This document shows positions 10,454 through 20,889 of a stretch of 64,000 nucleotides of DNA, in pieces. The position numbers and the translations under genes were made by a program. The notes beneath the pieces were generated by a model. That model did not search any database, was not told where the DNA came from, and saw only the letters and a program-made list of their open reading frames with translations. How positions within the stretch are numbered: the stretch's first letter is position 1; each line of letters opens with the position of its first letter. The DNA is from Metallyticus violacea (lineage: Eukaryota > Arthropoda > Insecta > Mantodea > Metallyticidae), in the NCBI GenBank assembly GCA_030762175.1, contig CM060838.1, positions 18,652,501 to 18,716,500 on the forward strand, given 5' to 3'.

Positions 10454-11152
10454 GATTTATTTATGGACGCTCTTTAACAGCTCAGGTCATCAGCGTCCCA
10501 TTCAACTCAGGGCGTGAAACGGCCGACAAATTTTGCTCAGAGGCCTCTCTTTCAGGCTTGAGGTTCTTTTTCGTGCCGTAAATGTACGACACGGGACCCA
10601 CGGCTTTACTTCCCTTCCGAAGGAAGCCATACTTAGGATTTTTACGCCCCGAAAAAATCCATCGGTCCTGGCCGGGTTCGAACCCGCGTTTTGGGTTTAG
10701 GAGGCAAGTATGGTAACCACTACACCACCAGGACCGACTATTTAACAATATAACAAATGGCAAAGGTCATTCTAGCTAATGATTGGAATTAATGAAATGA
10801 TGATGTTAATGAGTCTGGAGTCCTTAGTACATGCTTATGTGTCAGAAAGAGGGAGCAAAAAAGGAGCTATATAAACGAACAGTTTTATGTGAAGTTGAAG
10901 TAAAGTGACACTTCCTATTCATGTTATGATAGAGCTTGATATAAAGCATATAGAAAAGAAATATTATACCCATCAACAGCAATGATCATAACTATTCATT
11001 TTTTTTTACATTTGATAAATTTTATTAGATGTGCTTCTAATTTTTTTCTCCTCTTTTGACAGACAAATTCTATTTCACATTATGAAGAAATTCAGCAGAG
11101 TGGAAGTTTTAAACGCCTCATGAACCAGGTTCTGGGACAGTCTGACTACTAA
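3556..11152 (+). CDS. Zasp/PDLIM-family Z-disc protein gene, 3' portion (spliced)
   Basis: Four exons (3556-3700, 5188-5214, 6166-6195, 11063-11152) join in a single frame into a C-terminus of 96 residues plus stop; the gene continues to the left. Introns all have GT/AG ends with GTAAG donors. The first exon reads FDPAKSETFKALQES and later VFSPAKNFQAK, which resembles the motif region between PDZ and LIM domains in Zasp/ALP/PDLIM proteins (DUF4749-like, ZM-type). The last exon contains SGSFKRLMNQVLGQSDY and ends without a LIM domain, as in short Zasp66-type proteins. Such proteins bind alpha-actinin at muscle Z-discs. What is seen: the exon chain and motif. What is inferred: family membership. 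No PDZ domain is in view, so the exact orthologue is unproven. Confidence 0.6.
3961..5050 (-). pseudogene. Unidentified ORF with possible 3' UTR, possible retropseudogene
   Basis: A 147-codon ORF (5008 down to 4565) lies antisense inside the first visible intron of the Zasp-like gene. It contains ordinary-looking protein such as YLEKLAQVLGDLIPLK and FPGVNPNESQESKGYMEENC, without low-complexity bias. After its stop, other frames continue with protein-like text on the same strand down to about 4215 (AAAAYEGIENKTSELLDQNK followed by a stop), then an AT-rich UTR-like tail. This looks like one intronless coding sequence broken by frameshifts. I do not recognise the family and assign no function. 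It could also be an exon of an overlapping minus-strand gene, but I see no clear splice sites. Confidence 0.4.
5188..5214 (+). CDS. Zasp/PDLIM-like gene, 27-nt micro-exon
   Basis: A TTTTTTTCTCAG acceptor and a GTAAGT donor enclose 27 nt encoding RAPAPQPAQ in phase 0. Its Pro/Ala-rich content matches the linker composition of Zasp proteins. The exon can be skipped without changing frame. Confidence 0.65.
5570..5790. mobile_element. Foldback MITE, copy 1
   Basis: A long imperfect inverted repeat: the left arm (AGTGAAGCTAATCATATAAT, then ATTGTATGATTCAGTAGAAC) is mirrored by the right arm (TAGTTTGACTTAATCATAC). A second, inner hairpin around GGAGCAATAAGAAT and TTCTACATATT brackets the centre. 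Related copies occur at 27600, 32640, 33738 and 39050. No coding capacity. Confidence 0.7.
6166..6195 (+). CDS. Zasp/PDLIM-like gene, 30-nt micro-exon
   Basis: A TTTCTTTCAG acceptor and a GTAAGT donor enclose 30 nt encoding NPASGHPANF in phase 0. It is in frame with the 27-nt exon before it and the terminal exon after it, which is the main reason to accept it. Confidence 0.65.
6240..7990 (-). mobile_element. Penelope-like retroelement remnant, minus-strand part
   Basis: Read on the minus strand, 7420-7226 holds GLVMENPLSPFLADMYVSF, which corresponds to the reverse-transcriptase block GLPMGSPLSP.LA of Penelope-like elements. Further on, 6733-6395 holds the C-terminal GIY-YIG endonuclease block (LKYIGKTKRNITLWFKEH, then VWENMFINKNRKF). 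The element ends at about 6245 with the repeated tail motif. Stops, frameshifts and a (GT/TA)n insertion at about 7340 make it non-functional. RT and GIY-YIG in this order is diagnostic of endonuclease-bearing Penelope-like elements. Confidence 0.8.
8005..8645 (+). mobile_element. Inverted partial copy of the Penelope-like 3' end (GIY-YIG domain and tail)
   Basis: Plus-strand ORF 8005-8331 carries SGIYEISCKDCNMKYIGKTK, the complete GIY...YIG signature of the endonuclease domain. After a frameshift, LSVWENIFINKNRKF follows at about 8455. The segment closes at about 8640 with the terminal motif AAGTGAGTGGAACAAAACTA. It is the mirror image of 6240-6880: both contain the same sequence around TTACATTCCATCCAT and its complement. 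The locus is thus an inverted repeat of about 630 bp around about 1.1 kb of RT sequence. Confidence 0.8.
8791..9819 (-). pseudogene. Mariner-type transposase pseudogene
   Basis: From an ATG at 9819, minus-strand frames give MEVTCDKQYAALKFCFCL (N-terminal helix-turn-helix region). Then comes the catalytic middle with SNEILLHHFDSESKQQNSVW and KVVASAGKVMVILFLDIQG (9467-9228), then HHNHAQLHIANVAEYL, and finally HYPPYSPNLAACDFVLFLKL (the PPYSPDLAPCDF motif). Several frameshifts and stops break it, and a 57-bp SINE fragment interrupts it at 9146-9202. Normal length is about 345 codons, so little is missing. An inactive copy of a cut-and-paste DNA transposon. Confidence 0.85.
9146..9202 (-). mobile_element. 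5'-truncated SINE1 fragment inside the mariner pseudogene
   Basis: The minus strand reads TCGCCTGTGGTGCCTCTGTA and then AACGGGCATTAAACACTATT, the 3' terminus of SINE1. It is flanked by ACAGTTGTGTGT (9134-9145) and ACAGTTATGTGT (9203-9214), an 11/12 target-site duplication. Only the last ~57 bp were integrated, as expected from LINE-driven, 5'-truncated insertion. Confidence 0.8.
10419..10739 (-). mobile_element. Full-length tRNA-derived SINE (SINE2) with intact target-site duplication
   Basis: The minus strand starts GTCGGTCCTGGTGGTGTAGT with A-box-like GGTGTAGTGGTTACCA and a perfect B-box GGGTTCGAACCC. This is the layout of a tRNA-Glu/Gly-like pol III promoter. A unique body follows and then an A tail of about 30 nt (a T run on the plus strand). 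ATTTAACAATAT flanks both sides (10407-10418 and 10740-10751). It is the best-preserved SINE2 copy in the window and probably the youngest; 40547, 61830 and 20890 are older copies. Confidence 0.9.
11063..11152 (+). CDS. Zasp/PDLIM-like gene, terminal coding exon
   Basis: The acceptor is CTCTTTTGACAG. The exon encodes TNSISHYEEIQQ, SGSFKRLMNQVLGQSDY and a TAA stop at 11150-11152. In phase with the upstream micro-exons. The SxSFKxLM pattern resembles the second motif seen near the C-terminus of short Zasp/ALP proteins. Confidence 0.65.
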   Translation, partial: TNSISHYEEIQQSGSFKRLMNQVLGQSDY

Positions 11153-11605
11153 ATAAAAAAAAACTAAAGAAAAAAAATTGTAAATGTGTTTTGTAACAAA
11201 ATAAAAATGTCTGTTGTGCCCATGTGCTGCAGCTGAAAATGTATGTTTTATATTATGTTGTATATGTATGGATTTCTGCTATCAAATAAATAACCACAAT
11301 TACAGATATTACATTTGTGTATTTACAGTAAGGCAAAAATATAGCTGTCCTTCAGCTTTGTTCTGTGTTAGCAATCACAATTATATTTTGTGCTCTTTTC
11401 TGATTTAAAAGATAAACAGTTAATAATTGTTATTACTTCTATGCTGATCTTATTCATTGAGTGTAATTCTAGTCAGGGCAGCAGCTGATATACATATTCC
11501 TGTATTGTGTATGCTGGTGATTTAAGCCATCATAAAATGAAAGGTGTACTTTTTACATGATGAATTTGCTATGTATTTGTGCTTTATTTAATTGCAATAA
11601 ATATT
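11153..11605 (+). other. 3' UTR and polyadenylation signals of the Zasp-like gene
   Basis: Candidate AATAAA hexamers lie at 11152-11157 (overlapping the stop codon), 11200-11205 and 11596-11601. Either of the last two is a plausible polyadenylation signal; the first is probably too close to the stop. The UTR end cannot be fixed from sequence alone. Confidence 0.5.
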
Positions 11606-14600
11606 CCCTATAGAAAGTATGAATGTGGCAATGAACAGTGCAGGAGAAAAACTATAAGTAGATAAGCAAGGAATGTTATTTTCTTTTATTTTTCTGTAAA
11701 TTTGTTTGTTTAGCAATACAATTTATCTAGGGCAATTTAAGAAATTAATATAAATAAATTATCTGATATGTGCGAAATGGAAGATTTACCACTGTCCCAG
11801 GAAGTCCTTTTAAATTTCCCATTAGCTTTCCCTCTGCCATGTGTATTTACACTCCAACATGAAAGAAGTATCATTTTAAAGGAATATTGAGACAACCATT
11901 ATCAAAGGTTTTAAGCACTATAAATCTTTGAGATCAAGATATTATAACAGATGTTTCCAAAAATTTTTAAAGAATTTCAATGATAATTTCATGCTAGAGA
12001 GCAACCAATTAACCCTGTTTCAATGGCTTAAAAGAGATACACTTTTTTTAAAAAGATATGCATCATGAAGTTAAGACACTATTTTAGTTCCATATCCAAT
12101 TACATTACTTGGTAGTTCTCATACCTGTTACTTAGAATAAGTGGTGCACCCAGAATTTTGATCTAGGGGAGGATTATTTGAAACTGTGTACCAAGGTAGC
12201 AAAAGTTGTATTCTAACTCTCATCTTTTTAAATAAATAGTAGGAGTATGTAGAATTTTGAACACACAAAACAATTTTTAAAGATAATTTTTATTCTAAAG
12301 TTATTATTATAATATTAGAATATTTATTCCAGACTAAACTAAAATAATTAAAAACACCATTAGAAATTGTAATTAAAATCTGACCTGCAATTTATTATCT
12401 TACAAAGTAGCTTTAGTCTCTTGATTTTTTTCTACAGCAAAATTTCATGCATTTCATCTCAGTTGACAGAAATTTCTCTGATGTCACAACTTGCAAGACC
12501 ATTTAAACCTGGTCTCTCCCATTGTATTTCTGATGTTACAACTTGCAAGACCATTTAAACTGGTCTCTCCCATTGTATTTCTGAAGTAAGTCTTTATTGT
12601 CTTCAAAGATGAATGTCTTTTTTAGGTGCACTAGTAGAAACAAACAAAGAAGAAAAGATTTAAAAAAACACATGCACGTTTTGGAAAATGCTCAAAGCAT
12701 TTATTGATCTAATTAGCAGTAAGGCATCTTTTCATTAAATGGCTTGGCTTTCATATTTGCCTTAGGCTTACTTTGGAATTCATTATACAATACAAATTCT
12801 AATGTAAAACAGTTCATTCCAATGCCATTCAAAATGGGTGTGTATTATCAGCTGGTTTCACAATTTTTTGTCTCTTTGGTGGTGCTGTAAACCAAATGGC
12901 AGACAAAACTGTTGTATTTAATGAATCTTGTTTTGAAGTTGCTGAATAGGCAACTTCATACCAGAAATGCTCTTCAGTATTTTCATCTGAAGAATCACCT
13001 CAGGAATCTGCCATTTACCCTTTACTGATCTTGGAAAGAAGATTTATGAACCTATGATTTCAGAGATTTTTTTCAATTTATAATCTGTATTTTCCCACAA
13101 TCTGAACAGATTGAAATTATTTTCTCTGAATGTGAAAAAACAATTACAATGTCAGTATCTCTCGACTTAAGTTTTTACTCAAAGGTACTGGGTAATTTAG
13201 TAACAGCTGATATTATTCCTATAAATTTTGGTTACTGCATGTCTGTGCTATCTCTTTCAGTACTGGAGCCATAAAATTACAGGTAACCATAACCATTGTT
13301 GATTCATGTCTTTTCAACCCATTTGGTAAGTAAAACTTTTACACTTAGATTTTTGGATCTGTAGAACCATTTCTAAAACATTCAATCCGTATCAAAGCAA
13401 TTCTTTATGAAACTGACCTCAAAAGAATAATAGGAGTATGTAAAACTGTTTGCATTTAGATTCTTTGTTCTCTTGAGCAATTTCTAGAACATTTTCCTGT
13501 AGAATGGTTTGACACTTTGATGTTTAAGAAAAATCAAGGCAATGAGCAATATGTTGAGTGATAACTTTGAACATTTGTTTTGAAAATTGTACTTTGTGAA
13601 TATTATGGGAGAAATGGCCTTTAGTTAGTACTGAATTTGTTATTGACTCCTGTGCTGTAAATTGTGAACTTTAAAAAAAATATTTATTTTTGTGTTGATT
13701 TTGTTATTCTGTGGAGCATTGCTTTGAAATTCAGAAAAAAAAATGTTATAGGACATTGTAGTCTTATTTTGGCCCCCATTATGTTCACAAAATATTTATC
13801 TTACTTATTAAATCACTCTGTTTTGCTCAGCTACATTAGCTTGTGATTTGTTAATATGCTTATCACTGAAATATTTTGCACCATTTACATTTTCAGAAAT
13901 TTTTCAGTTTTCTAATTAACATTGTTAATTGCTTTCTTCTACCCACAAAAGTCATCTGTGACCAGCTGATCAATACAAGTATATATGTTATGAACTTGAC
14001 ATACCTACTTCCTCAGAAACAAATATTTTGCACACCTTTCAGGTTGTATCTTCATTTAAAGAGCATACAAGCAATTTATTTTTTTTTATCAACAAAAATA
14101 AAATTTATTTGACCACTAATGTACTGAAAAGAAAATTAAAAATTTTTGTCAAAAATGAAATATGTATCAAAATATAAAATTTACCAGTCCCTTAGTGTTT
14201 GGCCAGTGTTTTTTCCCCCTCTCCAAATTAATAAATATTTTTAATGTGACCTACTTCTGTGTATGAACTTATAATTGACAAATGAACTGTTTGAATATGA
14301 GGAGTATGTTCACTTTCAGCTCCATTCAGAAGCTCACTAATAGTGAATTTACACTTTGAAGTTATTAACAGTGAACTATTAAAATGATGATATAGAGTTG
14401 GTTTATTGACCATTATACTTTACTTACTTGGTTTTTTAATCTGATCAGCTTTGGAAATGGGGAGTTGGTATTCTACTGATAATAGGAGCAAATATTCCCA
14501 AAACAAGTCCAATTAAAAACCAAGTGAAGTATAAATGTCACCAAACAAACTGTGTATCCACATTACTCATGAACAGTTTCAGTGTCACTGCCACCATCTT

Positions 14601-15850
14601 GACCTCAACACTAAAGGATTTTTTTTATTTTTGCTGTGCTTATGTGTCATATTCCTCATGGCACATACTAATATGTGCAGGCACTCATTATTCAAAACAA
14701 AAGTTCACATAATCTATACTTCAATTAACTACAGATTCAGTATTTTGAAGAGGGCAATGTCCACAGTATTCTAGCTCAAGAACAAAGTTATTGTGGCAAT
14801 AATATTTACCAAAAAAATTCACCATTTCAAACAGCCAGTTCAAGAAATCCAGTATACTGCCCTATGACAGAAGGATTGATTTTATAAAGAGATCAAGAAA
14901 TTCTAAAGCCTGTAAAATAAAGTGCATAGTAATTGATCATCTATGAACTAAATTTGATAAATATGGACTATGATAATTGGCTGGTGAGCAAGAGTGAAGC
15001 AACCACATGAATTCCAAACTATGCCTTGGTAAAATACCCATCCCCTTCAAAATCTTCTTCAAAATAAATCCTTTTAAAATTCATATTCTAAAATAATGAG
15101 ATTAAAAAGCATGTTTAAAAGCTTCCTTCCTTCTTTCCTTCCTCCCTTCTGTTTTTCTTTCTTTTAGTTCATTTATGATGACCAGAGGCTCATTTGGAAG
15201 CCCTTGTTTCAGGAATTTATTTTGTTTTGGGGGGATTGAACCCCTTTGGCCCATCATTGGATATACTTGATTAGGAATTACTGCATAAACATTTTACAAT
15301 TTTACCAATAATGAAAACCTAAGAATTAACAATTTAGGTTACATGTAACATTTTCTTGTTATTGGAATAGTAAGGTTTGACTAAATTTTGAATCGTAAAA
15401 TGAGCTGAAAAATAGAAAGGAACAAGAATCTTCTGGGTGGTTTCCATACAGGTCCCAAGAAAAGTTAGGGAAAATTGTCTGCCCAGTCAGAGCCCTGCAT
15501 ACCTGGGTAAGGCTAGATACTCCAGAAGGTCACCTGGTATTCTGGAGGTTCCATTTACTGTACATCTTCCATTACCATGCACCTCCTCGGCATGGGTAGC
15601 CTAACAGCTTCAGATTTGATGAATAATGAACAATGAGTGAAAGGTGGAATTAGATGAAAGATGTATGGCTGAAATGATAAAGTGATGAGGTTGAGTTTCT
15701 TCTATCTGCCCTCTCCTCACAGCCTGCCTACATGGGTGCCCCTTTCAGTAGTATGCTATCACCAGTATAACCTGTTGATTCACAGAGGCTCCCGAGCACC
15801 ATCACCAGTAACAAGATCCTGCAACTCCTAGGCAGGGATAAAAATGACCG
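11606..15850. other. Intergenic stretch without recognised genes
   Basis: Between the Zasp-like 3' end and the first Penelope-like remnant downstream I see no exon-like ORF with splice sites and no transposase. Short ORFs at 13664-14112 and 14524-14774 are AT-rich, low in information and lack codon-like bias. A non-AT-rich block at 15440-15850 is described in the findings. Confidence 0.5.
12478..12583 (+). repeat. Tandem duplication, 2 x 52 bp
   Basis: Two adjacent units with the core AACTTGCAAGACCATTTAAA and TGGTCTCTCCCATTG differ at only a few positions (GTCAC/GTTAC, one C deletion). Confidence 0.85.
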
Positions 15851-17130
15851 CAGCATCGGAACAATAATTAACAACCATTTCACCCGCATATAAAATAGTA
15901 AAAATGTTAAATGACAATTTCAACTATATTAAAAGATTTTAAAGCCTAGGCATAAAAATTCATTTCATTTAGTTGAAAAACTTCAAAATATAAGTATTGC
16001 AACAGATGTAATGGCGTCTTTTGATGTAAAAGCCTTATTCCAGACCATTCCAATAGGGAATCTTATAACACAAAGTTAAGGAAATGGTTAACTCCTTAAA
16101 TTTATAAAGAGAAGAAATAGAAGACTTACTAAAATTACAAATATATGCATTCAGCAAAATTTCTTTAGTTTTAACCAAAAATTTTACCAACAAGTTTCTG
16201 GCCTAGCATATTCATTCATGAGTTCCTTTGAAATACACATCACCAGAGCCTTTTAATTAATTTTCAAGACATGGTATAGATATGTGGATAACATATTTGC
16301 AATAATAATGAAAAAAAAGTCAACAGATGCTCTGCAACTCCTTAATTTACTACATAATCTATACAGTTTACTACGGAAGAGGAGAAAATGAGTGGCTTCC
16401 AATGCTGGATTTAAAAATTTCAGAAATGCAGACAAACTAACTTCCACAGGAAACAGAGACATATAGAAAATTACATAAAAAGTAACAGTCATAACTTCAT
16501 CCCACACAAATATGCAGTGTTCTACAGCTTGGCACACAGAATAATTAACATCCCACTCACAGAAACAGGGTACAAAATAGAATATTAACAGATAATTAAT
16601 ACAATAATCAAAGGTTTCAACAAAGTCACAGTAATAAAAATTATATTAAATTAAAAAACAAAAATCTTTAAAGATTTTCACTATGAGGAGCATCAAGGAA
16701 AGATATAAATTCAAAAGAAGATTTACATATCATCCAACTTACTGCAACAAATTTAATACGATATTCAAAGAACATGGCATAAAGTTAGCCCCAAAGAACA
16801 AATATAATATAAAAAACTTAACAGGTTCCACAGCAAAAGCCACCATACAAATATAACAGAAATCAGGAATTTACTAATTAAATGTGCAGATTATAATCGA
16901 AACTACAATAGAAAAACTATTTATAAATTTGGATAAAGGAACGCTTGAGGAACATTTGTTTTAAACAAAGTGGTGATAAATCAGTTTTGACAGCTCATTT
17001 TTGTGCCCAAAATCATAAAATTAAATCAGAGGCTAAACTGTTGAAAGAACATCACAACCCAATATAGCTATCTACTTGGAAAAAAAGAATTCATCCTGAA
17101 AAATAGGAAAAACTTACTGACTTTTGATGT
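15850..17130 (+). mobile_element. Penelope-like retroelement remnant
   Basis: Frames of the plus strand give, in order: ASFDVKALFQTIPIG at about 16010 (RT motif with the first catalytic Asp), [18 protein letters not shown] at about 16260 (YVDD-type motif, second Asp changed to Asn), STAWHTE/TSHSQ at about 16520 (AYNSMIHR..NIPL block), and VLTAHFCAQNHKIKSEAK at about 16980 (C-terminal end of the GIY-YIG domain). Many frameshifts and stops, so it is dead. It is more diverged than the 6-8 kb copy. Confidence 0.75.
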
Positions 17131-17587
17131 TCCACCCATGAATGAATTTAGATAGTTCCTACTTGAACCAACACAAACTGCCACAGAAGCCCCTTGGGAT
17201 CCAGTCACCAAATGAAATATTGGTTAACAGCTGACTATAGGAGTGATTACCCGCAAAACATCTCTTAATATTAAGTAATTGCAGTTAGTGTGAACATATT
17301 TAATACATTTTAATATTAAATAACATACATGTTTATCTAACATTACAAAGAACACAACATAAAGTATAAATCTTTCGCAATCAAGAACACATGGCACATT
17401 ATTACAATATTTCTCAACATTTTAAAAGTTCAAATTAAATGCATTATAATGTCGTATCATGATAATCCTGGTTGCTCTATGGCAGAACCTTGGAATTTAG
17501 GAATGAATCAAAATTTTTAAATTCTAAAATCAGGCCCCGGGAGATGAGATGATGCATGAATTGCAGAAAGTGTGTGCAAGTTCAGGG

Positions 17588-17850
17588 GCACAGTGACCTA
17601 GTGATTAGTGCTCATCTCCTACCAATGGGGCTGAGTTGAATCCCAGTGTCTATTTGTGGCAGATGAAATGGTTCCTGGGCAAGTTTTCTTCTGGTAATCT
17701 GATTTCTATTTCCATTCATTCTTCCTTTGCTAAATCATATCATTCCCAACCTCACCTTCATCATTCACCTGCCAATTCTGGGTGCACAAAATTACAAATG
17801 GGCTACACTGCTGCCCTCTTCTGCCCATATGGGAACTTCAATGCCTGGCC
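17588..17850 (+). mobile_element. Possible tRNA-derived SINE of a third type
   Basis: It begins CAGTGACCTAGTGATTAGTG (tRNA A-box-like) followed after 40 nt by TGAGTTGAATCCC (B-box-like), then a non-tRNA body. No second copy or A-tail is visible in the window, so the family assignment rests only on the box spacing. Confidence 0.4.
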
Positions 17851-17859
17851 AGCAAATTA

Positions 17860-19705
17860 GCATTAGAACCCACTGTAGAATGTAGGCAATTAGTAGATAA
17901 ATAACGTAATATCATTTTAGGTGATCTCTTGCTTATAAAATCCATATTGAGCTCCCTCGACAAAAACAATGGAAATTAATGAATTTTGCAGATTATCCCC
18001 ATATAAATACCACCTCAAGCCTTTGCTGCACATGTAATGCAAAATATTTATTACTTCAGAGGGAAAAAGGTTGTTGGGGAAAGTAAGAGTTTCAAAACCG
18101 GAAATAAATTATGCACCCCAGTACTCTGGGATAATGAATCTAACATACATATTTTTAGGGAAGATATGAACAAGTGTTTAAAAAGGTTTGAAAATGATAG
18201 GAAAACATTTTCTAACCCTCCCATTTATACCAAAAAATAAGTGGTCATTGCAACAAACTTTAAAGCAATAAATTTTATATTACATAATACTTATCAGTCT
18301 CTGTAAATTTTTACATTTTGAAGTAAATATGAATCAGGATATATTTTGAAATACTTAAAATAACAAATTATGAAAAACAGCTAAAGAGTGTGATCCTAAA
18401 GTTCACTTATTCCATATTTTAACTTACTGCTCTTATAAATTCATTTTTGATATCATATAAAAGTTTGTTTAATTCTGAAATCAATTCTATATAATTTCTA
18501 TCAATTGATTCTATGGTGATAAAAAGATATCTTCTAACAAATATTTCACACAATTTGTGAACTGGAATTTTTCTCTTCTTAAAAACATATAAAAATGGAT
18601 TGAATGAAGTTAGAGATCACTCTCTTTTGTTTATTACATGTTCTACATGTTTTAAGAAATTAGAAAAGCAGTACTTTAGTAATAGTATAGGGATCTTTAT
18701 TTCTCTCTTTACAATTTTTCTAAAATGTTACATATAGCGTGGAAATATGAACAAACAACAGAATATGTTGCTGTCTTTCAGTCATCAAATCTATTATTAG
18801 CAAAAATATTAACATTATGTTTATAATAAATTTGTCAGATGAGATTAATCATTTAGATAACTCTCATTTAATTCAATCAATGCCTTGCATTCATAATAGA
18901 TAATTTAAAACTTCCTTTTAATTCTAATCCAAAAGAATTTAAATACTAAATGCAATAATTTCATTTCATTTATTCTAGTTGAAAGTTACCTGAAAATTAA
19001 TCTGAATTGCTCTAACTATATAATCTAGCTTTCCTTTTCAGAGTTTAAATTTCTGTGTTAACTAAGAGCAATGAACTAATTTAAAAATTCAACTTCTATT
19101 TTTATTCTATAGTTTAACAAAAATAATCATCGGTTCTTTCAAGCTGCTGTTCAGATAACATGAAAATATCTACCTCTCTCTCTCTACTTCTCTGAGCAAC
19201 CTCAATAGGAACAATATTTTATATACACTAAACTGAGTAATTTTACATATGGGGAAGAAAAAAAGAACATCGTTCTAAGGTAAGCAGAACTTTTGTCAAT
19301 CTGTAACAATGTGCATGCTAACATTGTGTTCCCTTGACTCCCAACAAATTATGACCTAGAAACTCTCCTTCCTGCTTTCAGATTATCAGCAGCCCAAAGA
19401 GCAATGTAGGTACATTATTAAACCATACATACAAGAAAGTTTTTTGGCTCCAAATTTATATAGATGCATGTCATTAACTACCCATATGGAATTTTATTTA
19501 TTAAAATTATAATTTTGCAAATGTTTTCTAATTTGAAATAAAGTCTTGTATAAATTTAAAAAGAAGTAATAACAAGATGACTTTTAAACATTCCGATGCT
19601 TGTAATGAACTTTTTAAATAAATTTTTATCAAGTTTAATTGATTTTTGGGGTATGCAGAGCAGTTTATTCATGTATAACTAATTTCCTTTGTAGTTAACT
19701 TTGTC
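17860..19705. other. Intergenic stretch, nothing recognised
   Basis: AT-rich sequence. A 67-codon ORF at 18037-18240 has somewhat protein-like content (KTGNKLCTPVLWDNESNIHI) but no recognised family and no splice-site support. Confidence 0.4.
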
Positions 19706-19711
19706 AATATA

Positions 19712-20621
19712 TGAGGTTAGTCCAAATAAAACTAAGACCTTTGTTGCAGCATCATAGCTTGGTAGCTTACCTATGCAGAATCTTTGTGTTTGCTCTGGGG
19801 GTGGCAATGTATGTAAGAAAGCTCACTGGTATGGTCAGATAGCACAGTGTTCTGTTTACATGTACAGAAGCACATTGAACTAAATACATTCACAACAGGG
19901 TTCATCTAAACAGGCCCAGCTAGCAATAATATAATTTTTGAAGGCAGATGGTATTAGCAGAGTTGAAATTTATCATCACATAAACAATGAGTATGGGAAT
20001 GCAAATCTGTCATGCAGCAGTGTTCAGATGGTGTAGTGAATTTTGTGCCAGACATATAAGCATAGAGGACATGCATAGATGTGGTCAAGCTCACTTAACC
20101 AACAATGACTAATCAATTGCAGCTGTAGATAACTTGTAAGCGAAAATCGCTGAATCACCATCTGAGAGATTGCAGAAACATTGTCATTCAGCAAGGAAAT
20201 TCACACCATTCTCCATCTGCCTGTGGTGCCTCGGTAATGAAAATGGGCATTAAACACCATTTAAAAAAAATCCATTCTCCATTGATGGTTGGGATGCCAC
20301 AAGGTTTGTATGGAGTGGGTCCCTAAGCATCTTTCTGAGGAGCAGAAGGCTGCAAATGGGTGCTTGCATGGAACATTTCCTGCATACCAAACAGAGGGAA
20401 GTTCATTTCTTTGAAGATTGGTTCCAAAGTCAACCACAGATGTTCTTCACTCTGGGTATTCATAAACTTGTGACATTCTGGGACACTTGGTCGAACATTA
20501 TAAGGTTTTTATGTGTAGCAGATGTCGCCTATATGGAATTCTTACTTTTTTATGTTTATATATTCCAGTCAATAAAACCTTGCAGAAAATAAAAGTCTTA
20601 CTTTCTTTTGGGCAAACCATA
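19712..20621 (+). mobile_element. Internally deleted mariner element with both terminal inverted repeats
   Basis: Left end TGAGGTTAGTCCAAATAAAA and the reverse-complemented right end TATGGTTTGCCCAAAAGAAA match over about 30 bp, each beside TA, the mariner target. The 5' half contains ISRVEIYHHINNEYGNANLS and later EIAETLSFSKEIHTILH (helix-turn-helix region). After a SINE fragment comes KVCMEWVPKHLSEEQKAANG, then a C-terminal piece (FEDWFQSQPQMFFTLGIHKL). The catalytic DD core between these is gone, leaving about 0.9 kb. Non-autonomous and frameshifted. Confidence 0.8.
20217..20271 (+). mobile_element. 5'-truncated SINE1 fragment inside the deleted mariner
   Basis: CTGCCTGTGGTGCCTCGGTA through GGGCATTAAACACC and an A run is the SINE1 3' end. 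It is bracketed by CCATTCTCCAT at 20206-20216 and again at 20272-20282, a perfect 11-bp duplication. Confidence 0.8.
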
Positions 20622-20889
20622 TATAGTCAATTTACATCCCTGGAGACAATCAGATTCATAAGATTTTTTTTTTCTTAAATTAACATTTTACAGAAATGCT
20701 AATTGCTTCAAAATTGATTTTCAGACAAAACTTGCAGACCCCACTAATTTCTTTATTATCTTTCCAAGCCCTTTTAAACTTAAGGAATCTTACTAATTCT
20801 AAGAATGTGTAGCAAATGAATTGGTTCTTCTTTCAACTTCACTCCAAATAATCAATTTCCATTTCTGCTGATTTTTTTAAGGAAAAATT

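Noticed and set aside
10482..10763. 93-codon minus-strand ORF
   Set aside because: Lies entirely within SINE2 and its flank; SINE bodies are not coding.
16253..16537. 94-codon minus-strand ORF
   Set aside because: Antisense shadow of the plus-strand Penelope-like RT region containing YRYVDNIFAI.
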